Assembly: GCF_029852145.1 (NCBI RefSeq) | Contig: NC_079974.1 | Location: 1,550,001-1,614,000 of the forward strand | DNA: 64,000 nt | Source: Microplitis mediator | Taxonomy: Eukaryota > Arthropoda > Insecta > Hymenoptera > Braconidae | Reading direction: 5' to 3' | Shown here: positions 13,877 through 22,801 of the stretch, piece after piece | Layout: every line of letters begins with the position of its first letter | How positions within the stretch are numbered: the stretch's first letter is position 1 | Made by a program: the position numbers and the translations under genes | Notes under the pieces: model-generated | Told to the model about the DNA's origin: nothing | Databases searched by the model: none | What the model saw: the letters and a program-made list of their open reading frames with translations, nothing else

Positions 13877-14794
13877 TTGTTTGAGCTAGAAAAGCTCAGT
13901 AACATATGTTAAATAGTATCATTAAAAGTTCGATATAGTGTTAAATATAAAGGCAGAGTGATCCGTGGATTAGATTTTAATTAATTGATTTTCATTTTTT
14001 TTTTCAAGGGTATTAGTGAACACGATATAAATTAAAATGAATTGTAAATCAAACTCATCAGTCTAACCCAACTGACTGATGCTAAAACCATGCTCTCAAC
14101 TAAACACGCCTAATGTACTTGACAACCAGGAAGTGCATTCCACATTCAAAGTCTGAAACGACCGATGAGAAACTTTTTGGCAGTAGAAATAAATGAGTAA
14201 TAAGAACAACAGAGGTTGAATACAGAGAGTAAAGGGAAGCGCAAAAAAAGAAAACTGCTAGCCGGTATCTACACTAGACTTCACTTTTGGACAATGAACA
14301 TACGGAGACAGTTGAAGAAACGACAAACGAATACAAAAAAAAAATCTGGAAAACGGATGAACCTGCAGGCCAGCCCTATTTTCGAGCTCGTAAATACTCT
14401 TTCGTATATTTGTTTCTTTGAGCTCTTCGAGCTAAAAAACAAAAATTATGTCTTGCTGTAGACTACGAAATTTCAAGAAATCATAAATAATTCTAAATAG
14501 CACGGAACTTTTAAATATTATTGTACGAATAGACTTGAACACAAATAAATATAAATAATTAAAATGAATAGTGAATGGAGATTTTAATTCAATGAGGATG
14601 TCAAAATATGAAATGTCCGAGTAAAATTCAGAAGACAGTAATTTTTTTAATGTTTCGTTGACAATATTTTTTTCACTAATAAACCGATTACAAAATTTCA
14701 TGCAATGATTAAAAGGCACCTTGAAGATGAAGGTCTGGCATAATTTTTTAAATATTTGGTACATTGCATTAAGAGTTTTCTAGGAAAAATAAGG
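13877..14794. other. Intergenic, no gene identified
   Basis: Open frames here are short and without recognisable domains. At about 14360-14440 there is a fragment of the element family that ends AGCGGGAAGTT at 48.7 kb (shared phrases 'gccagccc' and 'gagctcttcgagct'). Confidence 0.4.
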
Positions 14795-15796
14795 CCCGCA
14801 TGAAAAAAACTTATACTCTGAAATTATATCAGATAATATAATATTTATTATATTATAGTATAATTTAGAATATAAATAATTATATATTTAACAATAACTA
14901 CTTTTTTGCCGTTTTCAATATAAAATTTTATATTTTAAAAGTATATCAATATAATATATAATTTCATATTTTGGCATATATTATCATTATAAAAACTCCA
15001 TATAATATTAGATTATATAAAAAAAATATATGTCATTATATAGTATCAATTTATAGGTTTATATATATTATGATTTTATAATTCAAATTATATTATTAAC
15101 AGTATAATAAAATATATAATGCCCGTATATAAGCTTGTATATATTAAAAGATATACATGACACTTTTGTGCTTCGAAAAATTTTCAGTTCCATGAATGCT
15201 CTTTCGGTATCCTCTAAAACTTATTTTATTTTGAGTAATTATTTTTTTATATTAAAAATTAATCATATAAATGAAAATTTATAGTCATAACGACTCTCTC
15301 TACAAACTTTCTTTCAAGTTCGATCTACATACTTAATTTACTCGAATAAAATATATTCTCATTGATACTCACAATCATCGTTAAACTGAAAGTCTTTATT
15401 TTTCATATTTTATTTCATATTTTTAGATATATAATGTATTATATAATACAATATACAATTCAATATCTTGAGATTCTCCAACGTCAATTATATAAAAAAA
15501 TATATTTAACAATATAATATTTAATATATAAAAAAATATATTCTATTATATATCATTCCAATATATGTAAATTTATAATGAATTTTATAAGTTAAAAATG
15601 ATATTTTATAATTATATTACATATTATGAAGATATGTTTATATTTTTTTATAATGTAAATTATAAATTAAAGTATAACTTTGAATTTATATAAATATTAT
15701 ATTTTATTATACATACATTTTTGCCGTTTTATAAAATTATATATTTACGGTATATTTTTTTATATATAATCAAAATATATGTTATTTTCATGCGGG
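14795..15796. mobile_element. Non-autonomous element, CCCGCATG family, copy 3
   Basis: A 1,002-bp near-identical copy of 1529-2530 with the same ends and orientation. It is noncoding. Three close copies in 14 kb indicate recent local or genome-wide amplification. Confidence 0.88.
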
Positions 15797-15831
15797 GTGA
15801 ATTGTTATTTATTAAATTTGTCGACATCGAT

Positions 15832-16020
15832 ATTGAGACAAGTCACTTTATGACTTACTAGCAGCCACTAAGATTCGCGAGCTGAACCCTGGTTTAGGCT
15901 AGTCCCAAAATAATTTATAAATTCGCAGAACAGCGCAGTCGTGGGGTTCTTGCAGACCAAGGACCCGCACTCATTCATATAACCAATTAAAACTAAAATT
16001 ACTTAAATTCTACAACTCAC
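15832..16020 (-). repeat. Old LTR fragment, relative of the 921-bp LTR
   Basis: Starts TGAGACAA and aligns with the first ~190 bases of the LTRs at 24849 and 34893. Shared blocks include 'gctgaaccctgg(t/c)tta', 'ggggttcttgca' and 'gacccgcact'. It has many substitutions and no coding remnant. It shows that the LTR family has an older history at this locus. Orientation follows the full element (minus). Confidence 0.72.
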
Positions 16021-16028
16021 CTCAACAA

Positions 16029-16232
16029 CACTCTAAAACCAAGTCTGTCACAAGTGTATTATTTTAACACATATCAAATGTATTCTATGTTTAAGGCCAT
16101 AAGCAAAACTATAGTTTTTTTACTCATTTAAAACACGTTTCACGGTGTATTAAATATCTATAGATTGTTTATAGCGTTTCAATGATATTTGGGAAGTGTG
16201 TTAATTTTGACTACACACTTGGTTTTAGAGTG
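16029..16232. mobile_element. Small MITE CACTCTAAAACCAAG
   Basis: About 204 bp with ends CACTCTAAAACCAAGTCTGT and its near-complement ACACTTGGTTTTAGAGTG. It is flanked by AACAA on both sides (probable 5-bp target duplication). It is noncoding. Confidence 0.8.
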
Positions 16233-16904
16233 AACAACTATATTTTATTAATATATTAAAATAAATACTTATGTCTGTCTAGGTGCAGTAGAACAATATA
16301 AAACAGTAATGAGAAATAAGCAATAAAAATCCAGGCGTCAAAAATAAATTGAAATGAAACAAACAGACATCTGTCTATTGTCATTGTCTATTGCCAGTTA
16401 TAAAAATGTCTTATATTACTCACAAATTTTTGCAAATTACTTTCTCCAATAATAACTCTCGAACAAATTAACCGACTGAGATAGTTTTTACAGCAAGTGA
16501 CGCATTCTACAAGTTTTGGAGCTGATAAAGTTTTGGATTCGAATGATCAAGGCGTTTTTGAGAAAATTAAAAAAAATAACATTTTCTTCGTACTTCTTAA
16601 TTGTTTTAGAGTTAATGCAATCGGATGATCCAAGCTTTACGGGGAAGATGACAGTTAACAAGCTCTTTTCAAATCCGCAAAAACCATCTAAATCGGTTGG
16701 TCCATTAAAAAAGTTCGCGTACTTATGTACGAGGCCATCAAGCGATAAAAGGCTTTTTTTTAAATCTCGGTACGATTATTTTTCACCAAGCTTTACAGCC
16801 TTCCAAAAATCACTAAAAAATTTATAAAATTTTTCTGTTCCTTTAATTTTTTGCGTAAGTGTAGATTATTTTAATATTATGAAAACTGAGAAAAAAAACA
16901 TTTC
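16233..16904. other. Intergenic, repeat fragment at 16754-16862
   Basis: No gene identified. The segment 16754-16862 matches 9331-9437 closely, so at least part is repeat. A 103-codon open frame around 16516-16827 runs through that repeat and has no recognisable domain. Confidence 0.35.
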
Positions 16905-16921
16905 TAATTCACGAGTTCATC

Positions 16922-17164
16922 ATGGAAAAAGTTCATACCGACGTAAGAGAATGGGCAAAAGATTAGAGACACTCTCATCACGCTGACATCAACTTTACGA
17001 GCCCTACACTGCCTGATTTGCGCCAGGCAGTAAACTTGCCGTTCTATGCCATTGAAGAGGATATCGATATGATACTTCAGCGTATGGACCAAGACATAGC
17101 GAAGCTGAAGAAAAGTTCCTGCCGTGATGGTGCCACCGTAGCTACAGGTTCAGCTTCTGGCTAG
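16922..17164 (+). pseudogene. Diverged copy of the 80-aa ORF, one in-frame stop
   Basis: Eighty codons from ATG to TAG, the same length as the two copies in the foldback arms (20795-21037 and 36722-36964) and alignable to them without any indel. Shared residues include TDV.EWA.D near the start, INFTSPT in the middle and DQ.IA..KKSS near the end. Codon 15 is TAG, so it is not translatable as it stands. A histone-type stem-loop follows 62 nt after the stop. Many amino-acid positions are kept despite heavy nucleotide divergence, which points to past selection on the protein. Function unknown: it is not H1, H2A, H2B, H3 or H4 by eye. Confidence 0.7.
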
Positions 17165-17226
17165 CTATCTCTCTCTCTCGAATAAACTCTCTAGCATTTT
17201 TTTCAGCTCGCAATCCAACACGCCAT

Positions 17227-17242
17227 GGCTCTTTTCAGGGCC
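17227..17242 (+). promoter_or_regulatory. Histone-type 3' stem-loop (copy at 17.2 kb)
   Basis: GGCTCT-TTTC-AGGGCC followed by ACCAAA: a 6-bp stem (one G-U pair) with a 4-nt loop and ACC tail. This matches the metazoan replication-dependent histone mRNA 3' element that binds SLBP. It lies 62 nt after the stop of the decayed 80-codon ORF. Confidence 0.85.
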
Positions 17243-17293
17243 ACCAAATTGTTCAAAACGTATATAGCTCTCAAGACATTTCTGTTATTTATA

Positions 17294-17319
17294 AGAGAGA
17301 GAGAGAGAGAGAGAGAGGT
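17294..17319. repeat. GA microsatellite
   Basis: A short uninterrupted (GA)n tract just downstream of the decayed 80-codon ORF and its stem-loop. Confidence 0.9.
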
Positions 17320-17410
17320 TATAGATTTCGAGACTTAAGTTTTTTCAGGTATATTAGTCATTTCCTTATAGGAACCTTTTTCAGGTATAGTAACCATTTC
17401 CTTAAATTGT

Positions 17411-18461
17411 TTGTAACGGGGTAAATTAGGTCATTCTATTGACCAAAATCATGATTTATCACTGATGGCCACCTACCTTACCTGCTACCCCAATTGAGCA
17501 TTCGATTAAGTTTTTCGACTTGTCGCCGGGCGCGCTAATAGAAAATACTCTCACGCTAGGCCCAATCATAATTAATTAAGGGAGGGGTTTTCCGATCATT
17601 GCCGAAAATAATCGAGAGGAATTAATAAAACTAGAAGACAGCAGCGAAAAAGAGAGTAGTGACCGGAACGACCAGACTGACTCGACGTTCAGGACAAAGT
17701 CCATAGGATCGGGCAAACATCCAGACGCCCAAAGTTACAACCGGGAAGCACCGAGCCGGGAGGACCAAGTGACCACCAGGACAACTACATGGAATAGGAC
17801 AATTACACGGACCAGGACAATTACCAGACCAGGACAACTAATACTGGACAACCGATGGGGAAAGAATAAACGTAATCGTGATAAGTATTTTATAGAATAT
17901 TCCCAGAATATTTATTAATTAAATACGCAGTTATACGTCGTGTCCGCGAAGTATTGTCGTGTCTATTTTCGTGTAATATTCAATCGACCGCGTGAAATAG
18001 TTATTAAGGTTTTGTAATCACGTAGAGGGTCCAGGGGACCGCGTGAATTAATTAGTTAAGGTTTTATATCGCGTAGAGGGTCCAGGGGACCGCGCGGGAA
18101 AATATTAGCCACGTAGAGGATCTTGTCGACCGTGTGGAAAGTATTAAGTCGTGTGTGTGTATTATAGTCCAGGGGACTCAGTGTGAGTGTGTGTGTGATA
18201 TAGTCAAAGGTAGTTGACATTAGGTAATAAAGTTTATAGGTAATAAGGTTTATAAAGGGTAATAAGGTTTATAATAAGGTTTATAGAATGAAGGTTCAAT
18301 AAATATTGTCAAGGTTTAAATAAATAAAGGTTAAAATTGTCAATTGTGAAATAAATTAATTAATTATAAATTATCCTTCCTCTTCCTTCTCTTACAAATC
18401 TATTTTACACCGACCCTGACGATCCAAGATCCGGCTCTGGGAGGCCGTTATTACTTCCAGT
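17411..18461 (+). repeat. Putative solo LTR with internal ~57-bp repeats
   Basis: A GC-richer block starting TGTAACGGGGTAAATT and ending ...TTACTTCCA, directly followed by G and TGGCGCC, which resembles the start of a retroelement primer site. Inside are about three imperfect ~57-bp repeats carrying GGTCCAGGGGACCG (about 17990-18180) and GTAATAAGGTTTATA units (about 18220-18290). No matching second LTR or pol is seen, so this is a solo or truncated LTR at best. Boundaries are inferred. Confidence 0.4.
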
Positions 18462-18509
18462 GGCGCCCTTTGTAAGGACGACCAGAGTAGCAGCTTAGCC
18501 CTGTTATAT

Positions 18510-18592
18510 GTTAGTAAGCCCATTTATTGAAGACACAAGTAACCTATATGGTATATTGGGTTTATGTATCTTAGGTAGAGCATAAGCTCTAA
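18510..18592 (-). pseudogene. Penelope-like RT fragment
   Basis: The minus strand translates to a short stretch containing ALPKIHKPNIP and then LLVSSING. This matches the LPKIHKP...R.IVSS motif typical of Penelope-like reverse transcriptases. It stops at a TAA, and no further RT or GIY-YIG sequence is found. A scrap left at the damaged left edge of the giant foldback. Confidence 0.6.
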
Positions 18593-20728
18593 GTAAATTA
18601 TTTTTATGAGTTATTTTTTTATTTTTCAAACTTTTTTTGAAACTTAAAAACTTTCAAACAAAATACTGATATATTTCACTTGAGCATTTCTTGCTCTGGA
18701 ATTAAGATAGACAAAAATGTAGGTTCAAGACATTACCGACTTGTTCCAAGAACAGCGCCATTTTTAAATCAAAATATTGATTTACTCGGCTTATAAAAAT
18801 AACTATTTTTTATTTTAGAAATTAAAAATTATAATGTAATTTTTTAAAATTAAATTTATTTACTTCAGATATGTAAAAGTAAAATTTTATTAAAACTGAA
18901 AACATTTTCCATCAAGACATTACTACTTGAACTAAGAATTTAAAGTTTTTAAAACAATAATACGACATTTTAAGTCTAAGACAAGTGGCCTTGCTTGAAG
19001 AATGTAATAGTATCATTTAAAAATAATATAGTTTCGGGTCAAAAAACAAAAGTCATTCATCTAAGGTATGAAATCTATAGAGCCAAGAAAATCTGAAAGA
19101 GCCAAGACCCGGAGGTCTTGTTGAAAAGAGCTAGTTCAACGTTAGTTCTGCGAAAAACTAGTTGTTGGTATGAGAAGTAGCTGGAGAATATTCAAGCCTC
19201 GCTCGCTTGAATATTAATTGGTTGATTAGCGCTAATAGCCTTGCTCGCTATCTGTAGGGTATTATTTTCCGTTTGACTGATCAAAAATGAATGCGCTGCC
19301 GCTTCCAGATTCCCTTCATACCCGAGAGCCAGGTTCTAGAATTTCGGCGTGCAGGGGAAAATTTCGGTAACTGCGCTCCAATGAGATGGCTGGATTAAGA
19401 GTAGAGGAGGTTAAGACTTGACCAATGAGAATTCAAGATTAAGGCTGAAGGGATAGATTTCGAAACTGAAATGCTTTTGAGTCCAGGCTCGGTGAAACTG
19501 TGAGTAGTTGCGGTCTCTCTCCATGGTCCGCGCAATGTTAATGAGTTTTTTTTTAAAAACACGATCAAAATTTTTGCACATAAAATTTTTATTGGAGTTG
19601 ACTCCTTAAGAATCGCTTTTTGTATAAGGCCCGGGGTACGAAAAAAATATGAGGAGTAAAATCTACTGAACGAGTGACCTCGTTACGATTTTGTGCGCAA
19701 CCTATCTTGCGCACCGTTCACTTTTCGGGCGTGAGTATGGAGAGACGTACATAGGGTATGCGAGTCTAGTCAAGATGTTAATTTCCTGCGAAAAATAGTT
19801 ACAGGTCTCCTGAAAATATAGTTGATGGCTTAAATGTCCCGGAATGACACCTAGAAAAAGACCTTTTTTGGATTTTTTCTGGGAAAGAAAATTACAATTG
19901 TTATTAACAAAAAGCCGTTAAGAAAATTAGCCGTCCAGCTTTTTTGACGAAATCTCAAAAAGTATAAGTGAGAGCTCAAATATTAAAAAAATTTCTGAAA
20001 GAGCAGAAAATTTAATAGTAAAAAAGTTATCAACTTTCCGAATTGTAGCTCCAATATTTATAATTTTAATTTAACGTTAAAAATCGGCTTTTGCCCGGCA
20101 GTTTCGGCATGCGCACGTCGTCACTCCAGTGAGCGTAATTTTTGAATAGTTTTTTATACGATTAAATATTGATTAAAATATTTGAAAACATTCTGGTGTC
20201 ATCTAGACACTTCAAAGAATATGATTCCGCGTTAATAAAAGTTATATCACCATTTTTCAAAAAGTTATTCAATTGTCAATTCCGGTATAGAAGTTTAAAT
20301 AATTAATCTATAAATTTTTTGTTTCTGGGAGACCTTTTCATAAAAATACTCAACAAGATGACAGTATAATAGTTCATAAATTATTTTTGTTTTATCAATT
20401 ATTCGTTGTTGAACTAACAGAAAAATATCAAATTTGGATGATGTATGATAAAAAATTTTAGTTTTTTTAATTTTAAGCTGTTACTGATTTCATATTCTTG
20501 TTAGGCATTATATGATTACTTTTGAAATTTTTTCATACCATTTGTTTGAAAATTTATTATAAACAAATGGATTAATTAAATAGCTTAGAAAAATTTTTTT
20601 TCACCATATTGTTAGCGTAAGGAAATGATGAATTAAAAAAAAAGGTGCCTTAATTATTCATTTAAATAATTAATATACGAAAAAAATGATTATGCCTTGA
20701 GCGTTGTATACGTTTTGAGATATTTGGT

Positions 20729-20744
20729 GGCCCTGAAAAGGGCC
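20729..20744 (-). promoter_or_regulatory. Histone-type 3' stem-loop (left arm)
   Basis: On the minus strand: GGCCCT-TTTC-AGGGCC then ACCAAAT, a perfect 6-bp stem and 4-nt loop 50 nt after the stop of the ORF at 20795-21037. It is the mirror image of 37015-37030. Confidence 0.88.
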
Positions 20745-20794
20745 GTTGTATTTGATAGCGAGTTGGGAAGAGTTTCTTCCAAATCACGAGGTAG

Positions 20795-21037
20795 CTAGGC
20801 TGCACCTAGAGTTGTAGGTACGTTGGGACCATTACGCTGGGAACTTTTTTTCCGTTCCGCGATCTCTTGGTCCAAACTCTCCAAAATACTATTGAGCTCT
20901 TGTTCAATATGCTCGTGCAGCAACATGACTGCCTGTTCCAAAGTAGGCATCGTAGGGCTTGTAAAGTTGATATAAGGGCGAAGAGTCTGAATGTGATCTC
21001 TTGCCCATTCTATCACGTCAGTATAACCGTTCTCCAT
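20795..21037 (-). CDS. 80-aa protein of unknown function with histone-type 3' end (left arm)
   Basis: An ATG-to-TAG open frame of 80 codons, transcribed outward from the palindrome centre. Composition: an N-terminal MENGYTDVIEWARD, a conserved INFTSPTMPTLEQAV, then a likely helical segment rich in E, L and I (about residues 35-62), and a basic AERKKSSQR tail. No canonical histone fold is recognisable. The mRNA would end in a histone-type stem-loop instead of poly(A), implying S-phase-linked expression if used. It is 90% or more like the right-arm copy by eye (Q/E and L/F changes). The frame is open four to nine codons upstream of the ATG, but no earlier ATG exists. Whether it is translated is unproven. 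Confidence 0.5.
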   Translation of the reverse strand: MENGYTDVIEWARDHIQTLRPYINFTSPTMPTLEQAVMLLHEHIEQELNSILESLDQEIAERKKSSQRNGPNVPTTLGAA

Positions 21038-21039
21038 GA

Positions 21040-21292
21040 TGCACTTGTCAATGAGCAATGTCAACCAAATGAGTCAGGTTCTTTAGTTCTAGATCGGTGC
21101 CAGCGAGCCAATCACAGCTGAGAACGAGTAAGAGAGGGGGCAGCTCGTATTTGATTCGTCTGATAGGAATTTGTTTTGTCAACAACTAATGAAATACGAG
21201 CTGCCCTCTCTCCTACTCGTGCTAAGCTGTGATTGGATCGCTGGCACCGATCTAGAACTAAAGAACCTGACTCGTTTGGTTGACATTGCTCA
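21040..21292. promoter_or_regulatory. Palindrome centre: putative bidirectional promoter
   Basis: The arms 21052-21152 and 21190-21292 are inverted repeats around a ~38-nt loop. Each arm reads outward through GTGATTGG (an inverted CCAAT box), then a segment with TCTAGAACTAAAGAACCTGA, to the ATG of the 80-aa ORF on that side. The right-hand ORF is now separated by the LINE. No TATA box is evident. Divergent CCAAT-box arrangement is common in histone gene pairs. Promoter function is inferred. Confidence 0.4.
21281..21292. repeat. LINE target-site duplication, left
   Basis: TGACATTGCTCA. The same 12 bases recur at 36696-36707 and bound the Jockey-like element. The sequence belongs to the right arm of the foldback, which resumes after 36695. 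Confidence 0.8.
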
Positions 21293-21433
21293 GGATCAAG
21301 GATGATAACGCATTGAACTTTCGTTGCGTTCACATCTAAGATTACAGTGTGATTGATTGATGAACTGAGGATTGATTTCGGATCGATATTCATTTATATA
21401 CACAATTTACCGCCTGTATAATGCTCTACGAAG

Positions 21434-22801
21434 ATGAAACCTAAATCCAACGGAAGGCAAGATAAGAGCAAATTGACGTCGTTAACATCTAACGCAACCA
21501 AATCTACGACCAAACTTAATCAACAAACTGCTGCATTGGCACCACCGAAACCCAAATCCACAATATCAACTAAAAGGCCACATGGGAGCCCAGAAAATGG
21601 AAATAACAAAAACAGAAAGATAATTGACAACACTGCTAATACTAATAATGACAAAATCGCTAACACAATCGATGGATATGACAGTGACATGTCACTTGAA
21701 CACAGTGACGCACCTAGTAGTACAGTCCGTAGAATACCACCAATCGTAGTAACGCAAGAGATTACTGGGCATGCTGGTTTTTCACGAAAAATAGTCGAAA
21801 AATGTAAAGACAAAGTCACCTTCAAAATCGCTAGTAAAAAATTCTTTATCTTTACAACCACAAGAGCTGATTACGACGTCATCAAGACGCTATTCGATGC
21901 ATCTTCAGTGCAGTATTATACGCACGCTTTTGGTGAGGACAAACTCAAGCACCTTGTACTCCGAGGTCTACCAAATGTCGACGAAAAAGATATCACAGCA
22001 GAGCTTAGTAATCTGCAGTTATCGGTTAAGAATGTAGCTAGACTAAAATCAATAAAAATAGCTGAACATAATCCGCTGTATAAAGTCACTTTCGACAGTG
22101 CTCAAATCATTAGTGACGTGCGCAAGATCAAATATCTAATGTATTACAAAATTGCATGGGAAAACTATCGCAGTAACAAGAAGGTGACACAGTGCTTTCG
22201 CTGCCAAAGTTTTGGTCACGGTATGCAGAATTGCACAAACGACCCCAAATGTGTCAAGTGTCTTGACCCACATCTCACTAGTCAATGCAAAAAACCACAG
22301 GACACAGAGCCTCAGTGCGTTAATTGTAAAGGCAAGCATCCGGCAAATTACACGAAGTGCAGTGCTTATCTGGAGCATATTGATAGATTACAAAAACGCC
22401 AGCAGGATAGGCAAAACAAAGTCGCATCTCTACGGCCAATATTCAACTTCAACAGAGATCAGTTCCCAGTGCCTCCAGCATCGCAGTTACAACATATTTC
22501 GGGCATCATGCCAGTCAACCAAGCTAGTCAACAAACAACATCACAACTCAACTACGCAGCGGCCTGTGACGTAATCCCAAAACAACAGCGGACCACTAGT
22601 GAAAGTGTGTTAGTCAACAGTGCAAGTGCTAGTGATATATCTAGTCTAAATGAATTGTTTAAGGAGATCAGTGTTCTTAATTCCCTTTGTGATATTAAAC
22701 AGTTATTAAATATAATCAGAAACATAAACACTAAATTAAAATCATGTGATGACGTAGCATCTAAAATCCTAGTTATTAGTGAATGCTTATCTTATGGCTA
22801 A
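21434..22801 (+). CDS. LINE ORF1, Gag-like nucleic-acid-binding protein
   Basis: 455 aa. The N-terminal ~100 residues are Lys/Asn/Thr-rich and disordered. A central domain follows (about 115-245), and then three zinc knuckles: C254-x2-C-x4-H-x4-C267, C273-x2-C-x3-H-x4-C285 and C295-x2-C-x3-H-x6-C309. Such ORF1 proteins of Jockey-clade elements bind the element RNA to form the RNP used in target-primed reverse transcription. The ATG at 21434 is in good context. The stop overlaps the ORF2 start by 8 nt (ATGGCTAA), suggesting termination-reinitiation. The frame is intact, so the element was recently active. Confidence 0.9.
   Translation: MKPKSNGRQDKSKLTSLTSNATKSTTKLNQQTAALAPPKPKSTISTKRPHGSPENGNNKNRKIIDNTANTNNDKIANTIDGYDSDMSLEHSDAPSSTVRRIPPIVVTQEITGHAGFSRKIVEKCKDKVTFKIASKKFFIFTTTRADYDVIKTLFDASSVQYYTHAFGEDKLKHLVLRGLPNVDEKDITAELSNLQLSVKNVARLKSIKIAEHNPLYKVTFDSAQIISDVRKIKYLMYYKIAWENYRSNKKVTQCFRCQSFGHGMQNCTNDPKCVKCLDPHLTSQCKKPQDTEPQCVNCKGKHPANYTKCSAYLEHIDRLQKRQQDRQNKVASLRPIFNFNRDQFPVPPASQLQHISGIMPVNQASQQTTSQLNYAAACDVIPKQQRTTSESVLVNSASASDISSLNELFKEISVLNSLCDIKQLLNIIRNINTKLKSCDDVASKILVISECLSYG

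Larger units (their letters stand above)
18655..21152. repeat. Left arm of giant foldback
   Basis: Inverted copy of 21190-21292 plus 36696-39996 (with internal differences). From outside in, it contains a reverse-oriented part of the MITE family seen at 41612-42366 (18655-19105), a GC-richer block (19105-19530), a block with GCGCAACCTATCTTGCGC (19600-19790), AT-rich sequence, the stem-loop, the 80-aa ORF and a CCAAT-containing inner segment. The outermost end expected from the right arm (complement of AACAGTGT) is missing, so the left terminus is truncated. Confidence 0.88.

Noticed and set aside
16922..17242. A canonical histone gene (H1, H2A, H2B, H3, H4)
   Set aside because: The stem-loop is histone-type, but the 80-codon product lacks any recognisable core-histone or H1 sequence.
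17631..17837. 68-codon frame with Cys-Pro repeats on the minus strand
   Set aside because: Arises from short GGACAATTAC/GACCAGGACAA repeats in the putative LTR; no supporting features.
20867..21393. Frames opposite to and beside the 80-aa ORF
   Set aside because: They read the opposite strand of the conserved ORF or cross the palindrome centre; they are mirrored in both arms only because the arms are palindromic.
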